Assembly: GCA_016200005.1 (NCBI GenBank)
Contig: JACQFP010000079.1
Span: 1-59,016, forward strand
DNA length: 59,016 nt
DNA from: Verrucomicrobiota bacterium
GTDB taxonomy: Bacteria > Verrucomicrobiota > Verrucomicrobiia > Limisphaerales > PALSA-1396
Reading direction: 5' to 3'
This document shows, one piece after another, positions 15,322 through 23,310 of this stretch. Under the pieces are notes generated by a model. That model worked only from the letters and a program-made list of their open reading frames with translations. It was not told the origin of the DNA and searched no databases. The number at the start of each line of letters is the position of its first letter. Positions within the stretch are counted from its first letter, which is position 1. The position numbers were made by a program, and so were the translations under genes.

Positions 15322-16338
15322 TTATTTTGAACGTTTGAATTTGCCGGTGAACAGATAATTCATCACCAGCGACGTGATGTAAGAGGCGACTTGTAAGTGG
15401 AGTGTCGGGTCATCGTTAGCGACATAGAGATTGAGTTCATCACAGCGATCGATAAGCCGCGTCAACAAGCGATTCACGCGATATTTCTTCTCGTTTGTCC
15501 AGCGACAGGCGGAGTCCATGATGGGTTTGCGATGGGAGCGCAGATAGCGCGAAGCCCGTTCGCGATGCGCCTCTCCTTCGCCGGCTGCAAAGAGTTGTTT
15601 TAGATCGCGGTCGTAAAAATCAGGGTAGGAATCCTCGTAGAGTTTTCGTTTTCGCGCGTAGTAAGTTTTAAGTTTGAGGTTGAGACAATCGTAGTCTGTC
15701 GCGCGGATTGTGGGCTGGTGAACGGGCGGTTTGCCGGCAAGGGAGCGCATCAATTCGTCCACATACTCCAGTTTTTTCAATGCCTTCCAACCGCCAAAGC
15801 GCTCCCGCCAATCAAACTCGGGTGTGAGCCAGACGGCAAACGTTTCGGCGAAATCCTCATCGGGATGGCTCTGCGCGTACCAGTCGGCAAGATGAATGAC
15901 GTAAGAACGGCTGTAGGGACGGGGACGGTAGGTGTCAGTTTCCTCGGTTGAGGCGAGGCCAAAGCATTGCTGCCATTTTTTCTTTTTGTAAAGTTGGTAA
16001 GCGTAGGAGTAGGCATGCGCCGCTTCGTGGCGCATCAGTTGCATGAACCACGGCTTGGTTTCGCCTTCGACTTCGAGAATGATTTTTCGCTCCAGTTTTC
16101 TCAACCGCTCGTGCGTGAGGAAGAACGGAATGAAAATCGCCGGAACACCGACGGGACAGAACCACTCATCGCCGACAAAACAAGGGGGATGAAAGACAAG
16201 ATTCTTTTGCGCAAGCTCGTCGTATAACTGCTGGATCAAAGGCTGAAGTTCCGTGCCTTCGAGTTTCAGACCCAACTGCCGGATGTTCTTCTCCAACAAT
16301 TCTTCATCGCTGAGATTGGCCCAGTCTGGTGAATCCAT
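15322..16338 (-). CDS. Putative zinc metallopeptidase (HEXXH zincin)
   Basis: A 338-residue protein with the zinc-site motif RH104-E105-AAH108-AYSYA and a downstream acidic ligand candidate in DEDFAETFAVW (E165), the usual layout of gluzincin-like putative peptidases. The N-terminal part holds two cysteines (PPCFVGDEWFCPVG). No signal peptide is visible, so it is probably cytoplasmic. It sits directly upstream of the ATP-grasp gene with an 8-nt gap, which implies joint expression and perhaps opposite reactions (peptide bond hydrolysis and formation). The substrate is unknown. It is 12 nt downstream of metG's reading frame end and may share its transcript. Confidence 0.8.
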   Translation of the reverse strand: MDSPDWANLSDEELLEKNIRQLGLKLEGTELQPLIQQLYDELAQKNLVFHPPCFVGDEWFCPVGVPAIFIPFFLTHERLRKLERKIILEVEGETKPWFMQLMRHEAAHAYSYAYQLYKKKKWQQCFGLASTEETDTYRPRPYSRSYVIHLADWYAQSHPDEDFAETFAVWLTPEFDWRERFGGWKALKKLEYVDELMRSLAGKPPVHQPTIRATDYDCLNLKLKTYYARKRKLYEDSYPDFYDRDLKQLFAAGEGEAHRERASRYLRSHRKPIMDSACRWTNEKKYRVNRLLTRLIDRCDELNLYVANDDPTLHLQVASYITSLVMNYLFTGKFKRSK

Positions 16339-16350
16339 GCGGTGATGATT

Positions 16351-17922
16351 CTAGGGTTGCTTTGCCGGCTGGTCTTTGCGCGGGAATAACGGAGATACCT
16401 CGCCGATTGTGTGGCCAGCTTGCAAGCCGCCCCACTCAGCCAATGCGAATGTGTCGGGTGAACCGCTCAAGCCAAGCTGTGCGTAAATCTTCGTTGCTGT
16501 GCTAGGCAAAAACGGCCAGAGCAAAACCGCGAGGATGCGACAGCTTTCGGCGAGGTTGTAAAGCACTTCGTCGAGGCGTCCTGCTCGGGCCGGGTCTTTG
16601 GCGAGTTTGAAGGGCTCAGTTAGCTGGACGTATTGATTGGCGCGGACGACGAGCATCCAGATGGTAATCAGCGCACCTTGCAACAGATTATCTTTTAAAT
16701 GTGCAATGGTGGACTTTGTTATGGTGCTTGCCCACTCAGCTAGCTCGTCGTGCTGCAGGGGAACGACACCGTTTCGATAGCGTTTGAGCATCGAAAGGGA
16801 ACGGTTCACGAGGTTGCCCAGACCATTGGCGAGTTCGGCGGAGTAACGCGCCTGAAAACCGGCGTCGGTCCAGTTTCCGTCCGGGCCGATGTCGAGTTCG
16901 CGCACAACGTAAAACCGGAAGGCGTCCAACCCCCATTCGTTAATTACAGTGATGGGATCAACGATGTTGCCGGTGCTCTTGCTGATCTTTTCTCCGTCTT
17001 TCTGCCACCAACCGTGAGCAAGGATTTGTTTGGGCAATGGTAGCCCCATCGCTTTCAGCATGATTGGCCAATACACGGCATGAAATTTCAGTATGTCCTT
17101 ACCGATGACGTGGATATCGGCGGGCCACAATGAGAGTTGAGGGTTGAGGGTTGAGGGTTGAGGGTTTAAGGCGTGGACAACCGTCGGATCACCGAGAGCA
17201 GCTGGAATGGTGACGTAGTTCACCAGCGCATCGAACCAGACGTAGGTGACGAAGTTGTTGTCGAAGGGCAGGGGAATGCCCCAGTTCAAACGGGACGCGG
17301 GACGGCTGATGCACAAATCTTCTAGGGTGTTGTTTTTCAGGAAGCCGAGAACTTCGTTGCGACGGTAGTCGGGTGCGATAAAGCTTGGGTTGAACTTGAT
17401 GTAATCAATCAACCATTGCTGGTGATTTTTCAGGTCGAAATAATAATTCTCTTCCTCCAACTCGATGACTTCGCCATAGGCGGGATCGAACGTGCCATCC
17501 GGTCGGCGATCTTTGTCGGTGAGGAATGTCTCCTCCCTGGTCGAGTAAAACCCTTTGTAAGTCGCTTTATAAAATTGTCCAGCGGCGTGGAGCTTTGACA
17601 AAATCACCTGGACAACTTCCTTGTGTCGGGCCTCGGTGGTGCGGACAAAATCGTCGATAGTCAAATCCAGCCTGGCGGCGAACGATTTCCACGACGCGGC
17701 CAGTTCATCGCAATAGGCTTGCGGGTCTTTTCCTTCGGCTTGGGCGGCTTGCTGGACTTTTTGGCCGTGTTCATCAAGACCAGTAAGATAAAACACTTCC
17801 TCACCCAGGCTGCGGTGACTGCGGGCAATGACATCGCTGATGATTTTTTCGTAGGCATGGCCGAGGTGCGGCTGGCCGTTAACGTAATCAATGGCGGTCG
17901 TGATGTAAAATCGCTTGCTCAT
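16351..17922 (-). CDS. metG: Methionyl-tRNA synthetase
   Basis: Charges tRNA-Met with methionine (class I synthetase). The 523-residue product has the HIGH-type signature PHLGHAYEKI, the WPADIHVIGKDILKFHAVYW core and the KMSKS-type KISKSTGNI. It lacks the zinc-knuckle cysteines and the C-terminal EMAPII-like dimerisation domain, so it is a short form. ATG 17922 (MSKRFYITTAIDY) is chosen; the frame opens 39 nt earlier but without family similarity. The coding sequence contains a repeat tract at 17131-17167 that encodes LNPQPSTLNPQ just before the WPADIHVIGKD core. This is an insertion relative to the family, made of the same heptads found between genes. Confidence 0.95.
   Translation of the reverse strand: MSKRFYITTAIDYVNGQPHLGHAYEKIISDVIARSHRSLGEEVFYLTGLDEHGQKVQQAAQAEGKDPQAYCDELAASWKSFAARLDLTIDDFVRTTEARHKEVVQVILSKLHAAGQFYKATYKGFYSTREETFLTDKDRRPDGTFDPAYGEVIELEEENYYFDLKNHQQWLIDYIKFNPSFIAPDYRRNEVLGFLKNNTLEDLCISRPASRLNWGIPLPFDNNFVTYVWFDALVNYVTIPAALGDPTVVHALNPQPSTLNPQLSLWPADIHVIGKDILKFHAVYWPIMLKAMGLPLPKQILAHGWWQKDGEKISKSTGNIVDPITVINEWGLDAFRFYVVRELDIGPDGNWTDAGFQARYSAELANGLGNLVNRSLSMLKRYRNGVVPLQHDELAEWASTITKSTIAHLKDNLLQGALITIWMLVVRANQYVQLTEPFKLAKDPARAGRLDEVLYNLAESCRILAVLLWPFLPSTATKIYAQLGLSGSPDTFALAEWGGLQAGHTIGEVSPLFPRKDQPAKQP
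17131..17167. repeat. GTTGAGG heptad tract inside metG
   Basis: GAGAGTTGAGGGTTGAGGG and further GTTGAGG units (plus strand) lie within the metG coding region and translate on the minus strand as a LNPQPSTLN-type run at about residues 252-264. Matching tracts lie outside genes at 187-210 and 1378-1402. Confidence 0.8.
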
Positions 17923-18098
17923 GCGCGACGGGAGTGTGGCGAAGGCGCGTCGGCTTGGCAATCACGGGAATTGGCGAGGGCGGGCCGCCGCAAACGGAAG
18001 TTGAATTGCGGCCGCCAATCTCCTAGCCTGTGCTCAAGTATTGATGCCGGGCTGCGTGCCGGCAGGCGCCCGGGCCATCAACGAAACCCAACTGAATC

Positions 18099-18983
18099 AT
18101 GGATGATTTCTTCAACAAGCTGTTCGATGTTCTTCGATCAATACTGGACTACCACTTGTTCAAGGCGCTCACCGTGGCCGACCTGATCAAGTTATTCGTG
18201 TTGTTCGGCGTGGTCATCGTGGTGGAGCGCTTCCTGCGCCGGCATTTTACACTGCGCCTGCTCAAACGATCGCACTTCGAACCTTCCTTGCAATACGCGT
18301 TGGGCAAAATCATGGGCTACTGCTTTCTAGCGCTCGGCTTTTACATTTCGTTTCAGATGGCAAACATCGACCTGAGTTCGCTGGCGATCGTGGCGGGCGC
18401 GGTGGGGGTCGGGCTGGGATTCGGTCTGCAGAACATCATCAGCAACTTTGTCAGCGGCTTGATTCTCCTGGCGGAGCGACCCATCGCCATCGGCGACCGG
18501 GTGGAAATCTCCGGCGTGGCTGGTCAGGTCAAGAAGATCAGCTTGCGCAGCACGACAGTGGTGACGAACGACAACATCGCGATCATTGTGCCGAATGCTG
18601 ATTTCATCACGCACAGCGTCACGAATTGGAGTTACGACGATCCCCGCGTGCGCTACCGCATCCCCTTCGGCGTCGCCTATGGAACGGATTTGAAAAAGCT
18701 GCAAGGCTTGATGATGGAAGTCGCCGCCGAACATCCGAAGGCGCTGAAAGAGCCCAAGCCATCCCTGTTCATGACCGGCTTCGGCGACAACTCGCTTAAT
18801 TTCGAATTGGCGGTCTGGTCCTCGGAGATGACGGTCAGCCCGCGGACGTTTCGCAGTGATCTCAATTTTGCGATCGAACAGAAATTGCGTGAGAACAACA
18901 TTGAAATTCCGTTTCCGCAACGCGACGTGCATCTGCGCTCGGGTTCGTTCGTCTCGTCATCTCCATCTCCTGAAAAGTCATGA
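18099..18983 (+). CDS. MscS-family mechanosensitive channel
   Basis: A 294-residue inner-membrane channel that would release solutes on hypo-osmotic shock. After two or three membrane helices comes the pore-lining helix AIVAGAVGVGLGFGLQNIIS, with the Gly/Ala spacing typical of MscS TM3. This is followed by the beta domain (ERPIAIGDRVEISGVAGQV, VPNADFITHSVTNWS) and an alpha/beta C-terminus (FGVAYGTDLKKLQ, EIPFPQRDVHLR). The length matches E. coli MscS (286). It is monocistronic by position: the upstream gene metG is divergent and a palindromic stretch follows. Confidence 0.92.
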   Translation: MDDFFNKLFDVLRSILDYHLFKALTVADLIKLFVLFGVVIVVERFLRRHFTLRLLKRSHFEPSLQYALGKIMGYCFLALGFYISFQMANIDLSSLAIVAGAVGVGLGFGLQNIISNFVSGLILLAERPIAIGDRVEISGVAGQVKKISLRSTTVVTNDNIAIIVPNADFITHSVTNWSYDDPRVRYRIPFGVAYGTDLKKLQGLMMEVAAEHPKALKEPKPSLFMTGFGDNSLNFELAVWSSEMTVSPRTFRSDLNFAIEQKLRENNIEIPFPQRDVHLRSGSFVSSSPSPEKS

Positions 18984-19039
18984 TCCGAACCACGCCCGTC
19001 CCAATTCCTTTCCCATGAACCATGCCGGGCCTGTCTCCC

Positions 19040-19067
19040 AATCCTTGTCCCAGGTGGGACAAGGATT
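19040..19067. repeat. 13-bp palindrome
   Basis: AATCCTTGTCCCA, a 2-nt GG centre, then TGGGACAAGGATT: a perfect 13-bp inverted repeat 56 nt after the mscS stop. It has no T-tract, so it is a weak terminator candidate. It could also be an operator or a repeat. Confidence 0.6.
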
Positions 19068-19142
19068 CGGAGTGCCGGGTTCATGGCCAGGATGCGCGGC
19101 AAGATGGACGTGGAGGCTGCCCATGAACCTGCCACCCGCTCA

Positions 19143-19221
19143 CCCACCCCTGACCCCTTCCCAGGAGGGGAACAAAGCGAGCGTGTGCTGCTCCCCTCCT
19201 GGGAAGGAGGTCAGGGGTGGG
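19143..19221. repeat. CCCACCCC/CCTCCC-type inverted repeat, copy 3
   Basis: Arms 19143-19170 and 19193-19221 are complementary apart from one indel and share the CCCACCCCTGACC...CCAGGAGGGG sequence with the copies at 6591 and 8878. Confidence 0.7.
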
Positions 19222-19297
19222 TTCAGGGGTTCGATTCGCGCACTGCGATCCGTGGAATCTCGCTCGTCAAGGACGAAAAAAGCAGTAGTGTTGGAGC

Positions 19298-21127
19298 GTG
19301 CAGTTGGGGACGCCGACATTGGAGAAGGTGGTTGCAGGCGCGCAGGCTTATATTCTGCGAAATTGGCGGCGCGCGTTGCGTCTCCGCGAACGGCTGCGCT
19401 TCAGCGAGGAGACCTTTCACTTGATCCTGGCGGGCGCCGTGGGCGTTCTCGGCGGCTTCGTCAATCTGCTTTTTTACCTCTGCACGGAATCGGTTACGAA
19501 ATTATTTTTGCGTCACACGGGCGACCCGGTTGAAGTGGCCGAGATTCTGGGTTGGTGGCAACGATTGTTGGCGCCGACGTTGGGCGGACTGGCAGCCGGA
19601 CTGGTTTTGTATTGGGGACTCCGCATTGCCGGGCAGAAAGGTTCGAGCAATTTGCTGGAGGTGGTGGTCGCGGGCGACGGTCGGCTGCCGTTTCGCGTTG
19701 GGATAGTCAAGACGCTTTCCTCCCTGTTGAGCATCGGTTCGGGCGCGTCCATCGGACGTGAGGGAGGCATCGTGCAACTGGCCGCCACGCTGGCTTCCAA
19801 GGGCGGACAGCTTGCGAACTGGCAACCTTACCGCCTGCGATTGCTGGTGGCCTGCGGCGCGGCATCGGGCATTGCCGCGGCTTACAATGCACCCGTGGCG
19901 GGCGCGGTGTTTGCCGCGCTGATTGTGCTGGGGAATTTCTCGATGAACATGTTCGCGCCGCTGGTGTTTGCCTCGGTCATCGCCTCGATTGTGTCCCACA
20001 GTTTTTTTGGCATGGAGCCGAGATATGTTGTGCCGACGTTTGCGGTCACCCGTTTGACTCAACTACCGTGGTTTTTGTTGCTGGGCATTCTGGCGGGAGC
20101 GACGGGTGCCGCCTTCCTGAAAATGCTTCATTGGTGCGAAGAACGGTTTCAACGCCTGCCGCTGCCCATTTACGCCCGCCTGGCTCTGGGTGGATTGGCA
20201 GTGGGAATCATCGCGCTGGCCTATCCCGGTGTGTGGGGCAACGGCTATGTTATGACGAACCGGATTTTGCACGGTCAATATGCCGGAGAATTATTTCCCG
20301 TGCTATTCCTGACGGGTCTGCTCCTCGCAAAAGTACTGGCCACTTTGGCGACGGTTGGTTCGGGCGCCGTCGGCGGGGTGTTTACGCCCACCTTGTTCTT
20401 GGGTGCGGGTCTGGGATGCGTGTTCGGCACGGCCTTGCACGAATTGGGTCAGGCTGGCGGGCTGCCGACCGGCGCGTTTGCGCTGGTGGGAATGGGGAGC
20501 GCGCTGGCGGCGACCACGCATTCGCCGTTGCTGGCGATGATTTTGGTGTTCGAGATTTCCTTGAATTATTCGCTGATGCCGCCGTTGATGCTGGCGTGCG
20601 TTGTTTCGTCACTGCTGGCGCGCCGGCTGCATCGGGAATCCATCTACACGGCGCCACTACAACTGACCCAGTTGACCGCCGACCGGGAAAGCGCGCGCAT
20701 GGGTACTGCGACTGAGCAAACCGTGGGCGAACTGATGCGCGAGCCGGTGCCGCCGGTGCGTGAGAATGTGAAGTTGCGGGAGATCGCCGAACGTTTCCTG
20801 TCCAGTTCGAATAATTTTCTCCCGGTGGTGGATGCCAAAAGGCGGCTGCTTGGCATCGTGGCGCTTCAGGATTTGAAGGAGTATCTCAACGCCGGGGAGG
20901 AGATGAGCGCGGTGATTGCCTACGACGTGATGCGTCCGCCGCCACCGTGCGTGACACCCAATCAACGGTTGCTGGAGGCGTTGCCGACGGTGCTCGCCAG
21001 TGAACAGCGGAACGTGCCCGTGGTAAACTCATTCAAGGAATATCGACTGGTCGGCGCCCTGGCACGCGCTGAAGTGCTGGGACTGCTTTCCGAAGCGATT
21101 GCCGCGGGCCGCCAGGGCAAAGCGTGA
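19298..21127 (+). CDS. ClC-family chloride channel/transporter with CBS domains
   Basis: A 609-residue membrane protein. The ClC selectivity motifs are present in order: GSGASIGREGGIVQL, then GSGAVGGVFTPTLFLGAGLG. The helix pattern fits the ~18-helix ClC fold. After about residue 465 come two CBS domains (VGELMREPVPPVRENVKLRE, then AYDVMRPPPPCVTPNQRLLE), which bind nucleotides and regulate such channels. Note GREGG rather than the common GREGP. The start is uncertain: GTG 19298 is the longest frame, but TTG 19304 is better spaced from GGAG and conserved sequence begins only near LRERLRFSEETFHL. It is convergent with the WecA-like gene. Confidence 0.9.
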   Translation: MQLGTPTLEKVVAGAQAYILRNWRRALRLRERLRFSEETFHLILAGAVGVLGGFVNLLFYLCTESVTKLFLRHTGDPVEVAEILGWWQRLLAPTLGGLAAGLVLYWGLRIAGQKGSSNLLEVVVAGDGRLPFRVGIVKTLSSLLSIGSGASIGREGGIVQLAATLASKGGQLANWQPYRLRLLVACGAASGIAAAYNAPVAGAVFAALIVLGNFSMNMFAPLVFASVIASIVSHSFFGMEPRYVVPTFAVTRLTQLPWFLLLGILAGATGAAFLKMLHWCEERFQRLPLPIYARLALGGLAVGIIALAYPGVWGNGYVMTNRILHGQYAGELFPVLFLTGLLLAKVLATLATVGSGAVGGVFTPTLFLGAGLGCVFGTALHELGQAGGLPTGAFALVGMGSALAATTHSPLLAMILVFEISLNYSLMPPLMLACVVSSLLARRLHRESIYTAPLQLTQLTADRESARMGTATEQTVGELMREPVPPVRENVKLREIAERFLSSSNNFLPVVDAKRRLLGIVALQDLKEYLNAGEEMSAVIAYDVMRPPPPCVTPNQRLLEALPTVLASEQRNVPVVNSFKEYRLVGALARAEVLGLLSEAIAAGRQGKA

Positions 21128-21156
21128 AACGTGAAATCGTGAAACGTGATGCGGAC

Positions 21157-22128
21157 TCAGATAAATGCCAACACACCCAGGACCGTTGCCAGCAACCAGA
21201 TGAGCAGCACCGCGCGGACCGGACTCAAACCACGCCGCACCAGGCGATGAGAAAGATGATTGGTGTCTCCAATGTAAAACGGTTGACCGCGGCGCCAGCG
21301 CAAGGCGACCACCCAGACCAGATCGAGCAGCGGGATGGCCAGAATCAGCAACGGCGTCAACACCGCCAGGACTCGGGGATTCTTCTGCGTATAAAAGTGA
21401 GGGAGAATGGCCAGCACCGCGAGCAGGTAACCCACCAGATGACTGCCCGCATCGCCAAGAAACGCGCCGGCCTTCGGAAAATTGTACGGCAGGAAGCCGA
21501 GCAACGCGCCGCAGACCAGCAGCGCCAGCAGCGCCACGAGATATTGCCCGCTCACGGCGGCGAACGCGGCGAAACAAAACGCGCCGATGGCACCCAGACC
21601 TGCGCAAAGACCGTTCATGTTGTCCATGAAGTTGAAGGCATTGATGACGGTCAGAATCCACAAAACCGTGATGGCGTAGCTGAACGCGATGCTGGGCACA
21701 AACAAGGTCACGCGCACGCCGGCGCCGGCGACAATGGCCGCGATGAAAAGCTGTCCCGCGAATTTCACGGAGGCGCGCAATTCATATTTGTCGTCCCACA
21801 ATCCCAGCGCGACCATCGTCACCGCGCCGAAAAAGATCGCGGCCAGTTCCTTGCGGCGCGCCCCCAAGCCGTGAGTCAAGGAGGTGGTTTGCAAACCGGT
21901 GAGGCCGGATTGGATGAGCAAGATCGCGGCGACGGTGGGCACGAGTATTCCGGTCAGCACGGCCAATCCGCCCGCCAGCGGGATGGGCGATTGGTGAATC
22001 TTGCGATGGCCCGGATCGTCCACCAGCCCGATGCGCAAACACCAGGCCCGCCACGCCGGCAACGTCAGAAGCGCGGTCAGCCACGCGCCGCCGAAGGCCA
22101 GCAGATAAACGTTGAATGGAAAACTCAC
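21157..22128 (-). CDS. WecA/TagO-like undecaprenyl-phosphate glycosyl-1-phosphate transferase
   Basis: A 323-residue polytopic membrane enzyme of the MraY/WecA family, which transfers a sugar-1-phosphate to undecaprenyl phosphate to start polysaccharide synthesis. The motifs are VDDPGHRKIHQSPIPLAGG near the N-terminus, VINAFNFMDNMNGLCAG in the middle and GAFLGDAGSHLVGYL later. The sugar cannot be told from sequence. The classic DGLDGL of motif III reads DNMNGL. The ATG overlaps the stop of the GT4 gene by 4 nt (ATGA), so they are translationally coupled and form a glycan-building operon with the DUF2723 protein. Confidence 0.88.
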   Translation of the reverse strand: MSFPFNVYLLAFGGAWLTALLTLPAWRAWCLRIGLVDDPGHRKIHQSPIPLAGGLAVLTGILVPTVAAILLIQSGLTGLQTTSLTHGLGARRKELAAIFFGAVTMVALGLWDDKYELRASVKFAGQLFIAAIVAGAGVRVTLFVPSIAFSYAITVLWILTVINAFNFMDNMNGLCAGLGAIGAFCFAAFAAVSGQYLVALLALLVCGALLGFLPYNFPKAGAFLGDAGSHLVGYLLAVLAILPHFYTQKNPRVLAVLTPLLILAIPLLDLVWVVALRWRRGQPFYIGDTNHLSHRLVRRGLSPVRAVLLIWLLATVLGVLAFI

Positions 22129-23297
22129 GTGTGGGTCAGGTGTTTTTCAGCGGCCAGTTTCAAGTAAAGCGCATAAAGATCGGCCACCATGCGATTGACG
22201 TCGAAGCGTTCCTTGACCATTTGTTGGCCGCGGCGTCCCAGACGCTCGCGCAAGCTGGAATCACGCGCCAGTTGCAATAGCCGCGCGGTTAATTCCGAGG
22301 TGTTGCCGGGAGACAAAAGAAATCCTGTTTCATCAGTGATGCAGATTTCTTTGGCGCCGCCGCAGTCGTAAGCAACCACAGGTCTGGCCGCCGCCAACGC
22401 CTGCGGCAACGCGCGGGGCAGACCCTCTCGCAAGGACAGATGCACAACTGCATCCATGATACCAACCAGTGACGGAACTTGTGCCGGGGGAACAAGTCCG
22501 GTGAAAATGAATTGTCTTTCCAGTCCCATGGCGCGGGCCTGATTTTCGAAACGCCGCCGCCAGGGACCATCGCCAACGAGCAAGAACTTGATCTGCGGAC
22601 ACTCCTGCACCAGTGCCGAAGCGACGCGAAACAAATCCTCGTGCCCTTTTAATTTGAACAGCCGGGCGATTTGGCCGACGACGAAGTCGGTGGGCGCAAT
22701 TCCGAGGCTGGCGCGCAATGCCGGGTCGTTGGTGGTTGACAAATACGGAGCCAGGTCGAATCCGCTGAGGATGGTTGTGAACTGATCGCGCCTGCCGATA
22801 CCCGCGTTGAGATATTGCTCAGTCATGGCGTCGGCGACGCTCACAAAATGCGTTGTGACCCTTCCGGCCAACCGTTCCGCCGACAAGAATATCCAGTTGG
22901 AAAGCACTCCTTGAAACGGGCCGAACGACGGGCCGTGAATGGTGTGGACGATGATGGGCACTCCCGCGCGCGCCGCCGCCAGCCGCCCCAACACACCGGC
23001 CTTGCCGCTGTGCGTGTGCACGAGGTGCGGCCGTTCGGTGCGGAACAACGCGGTCAAATGTCGCATGGCCCGACAGTCCTTCAACGGATGCACCGGCCGC
23101 ACCAGTTCGGGCAGGACCCTCAACGAGCCAGGTGAGTTTACGAATGCTGATTCAAGCGAGCCTTCACTGCCAGGGGACGCTCCGGAGATCAGGTTTACTT
23201 CCAGACCGGGTTTCTGTTGCAAGCCCAAGACTGACGCAATGGTGTTTTCCTGGGCGCCGCCAACAATGAGTCGGGTGATGACGTGGGTGACGCGCAT
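22125..23297 (-). CDS. GT4-family glycosyltransferase
   Basis: A 390-residue GT-B fold glycosyltransferase (group 1). Visible features are the N-terminal HVITRLIVGGAQENT, HLVHTHSGKAGVLGRLAA, the nucleotide-sugar site FVVGQIARLFKLKGHEDL and the C-terminal VAYDCGGAKEICITDETGFL with the family E-x7-E region. It transfers a sugar from an activated donor to a lipid-linked or polysaccharide acceptor at the inner face of the membrane (family role). It lies 13 nt after the DUF2723 gene and overlaps the WecA-like gene by 4 nt. Together they suggest surface polysaccharide or glycolipid assembly. Confidence 0.9.
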   Translation of the reverse strand: MRVTHVITRLIVGGAQENTIASVLGLQQKPGLEVNLISGASPGSEGSLESAFVNSPGSLRVLPELVRPVHPLKDCRAMRHLTALFRTERPHLVHTHSGKAGVLGRLAAARAGVPIIVHTIHGPSFGPFQGVLSNWIFLSAERLAGRVTTHFVSVADAMTEQYLNAGIGRRDQFTTILSGFDLAPYLSTTNDPALRASLGIAPTDFVVGQIARLFKLKGHEDLFRVASALVQECPQIKFLLVGDGPWRRRFENQARAMGLERQFIFTGLVPPAQVPSLVGIMDAVVHLSLREGLPRALPQALAAARPVVAYDCGGAKEICITDETGFLLSPGNTSELTARLLQLARDSSLRERLGRRGQQMVKERFDVNRMVADLYALYLKLAAEKHLTHT

Positions 23298-23310
23298 CCG
23301 CTCTTCATGT

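Larger units (their letters stand above)
18984..19297. other. Repeat-rich intergenic region
   Basis: This 314-nt gap between mscS and the ClC gene holds a 13-bp near-loopless palindrome (19040-19067) and a CCCACCCC-type inverted repeat (19143-19221). No gene was seen. Confidence 0.65.

Noticed and set aside
14309-15358. 349-residue plus-strand frame opposite the ATP-grasp gene
   Set aside because: The ATP-grasp motifs are on the minus strand and in order. The plus-strand frame is the mirror of a high-GC gene.
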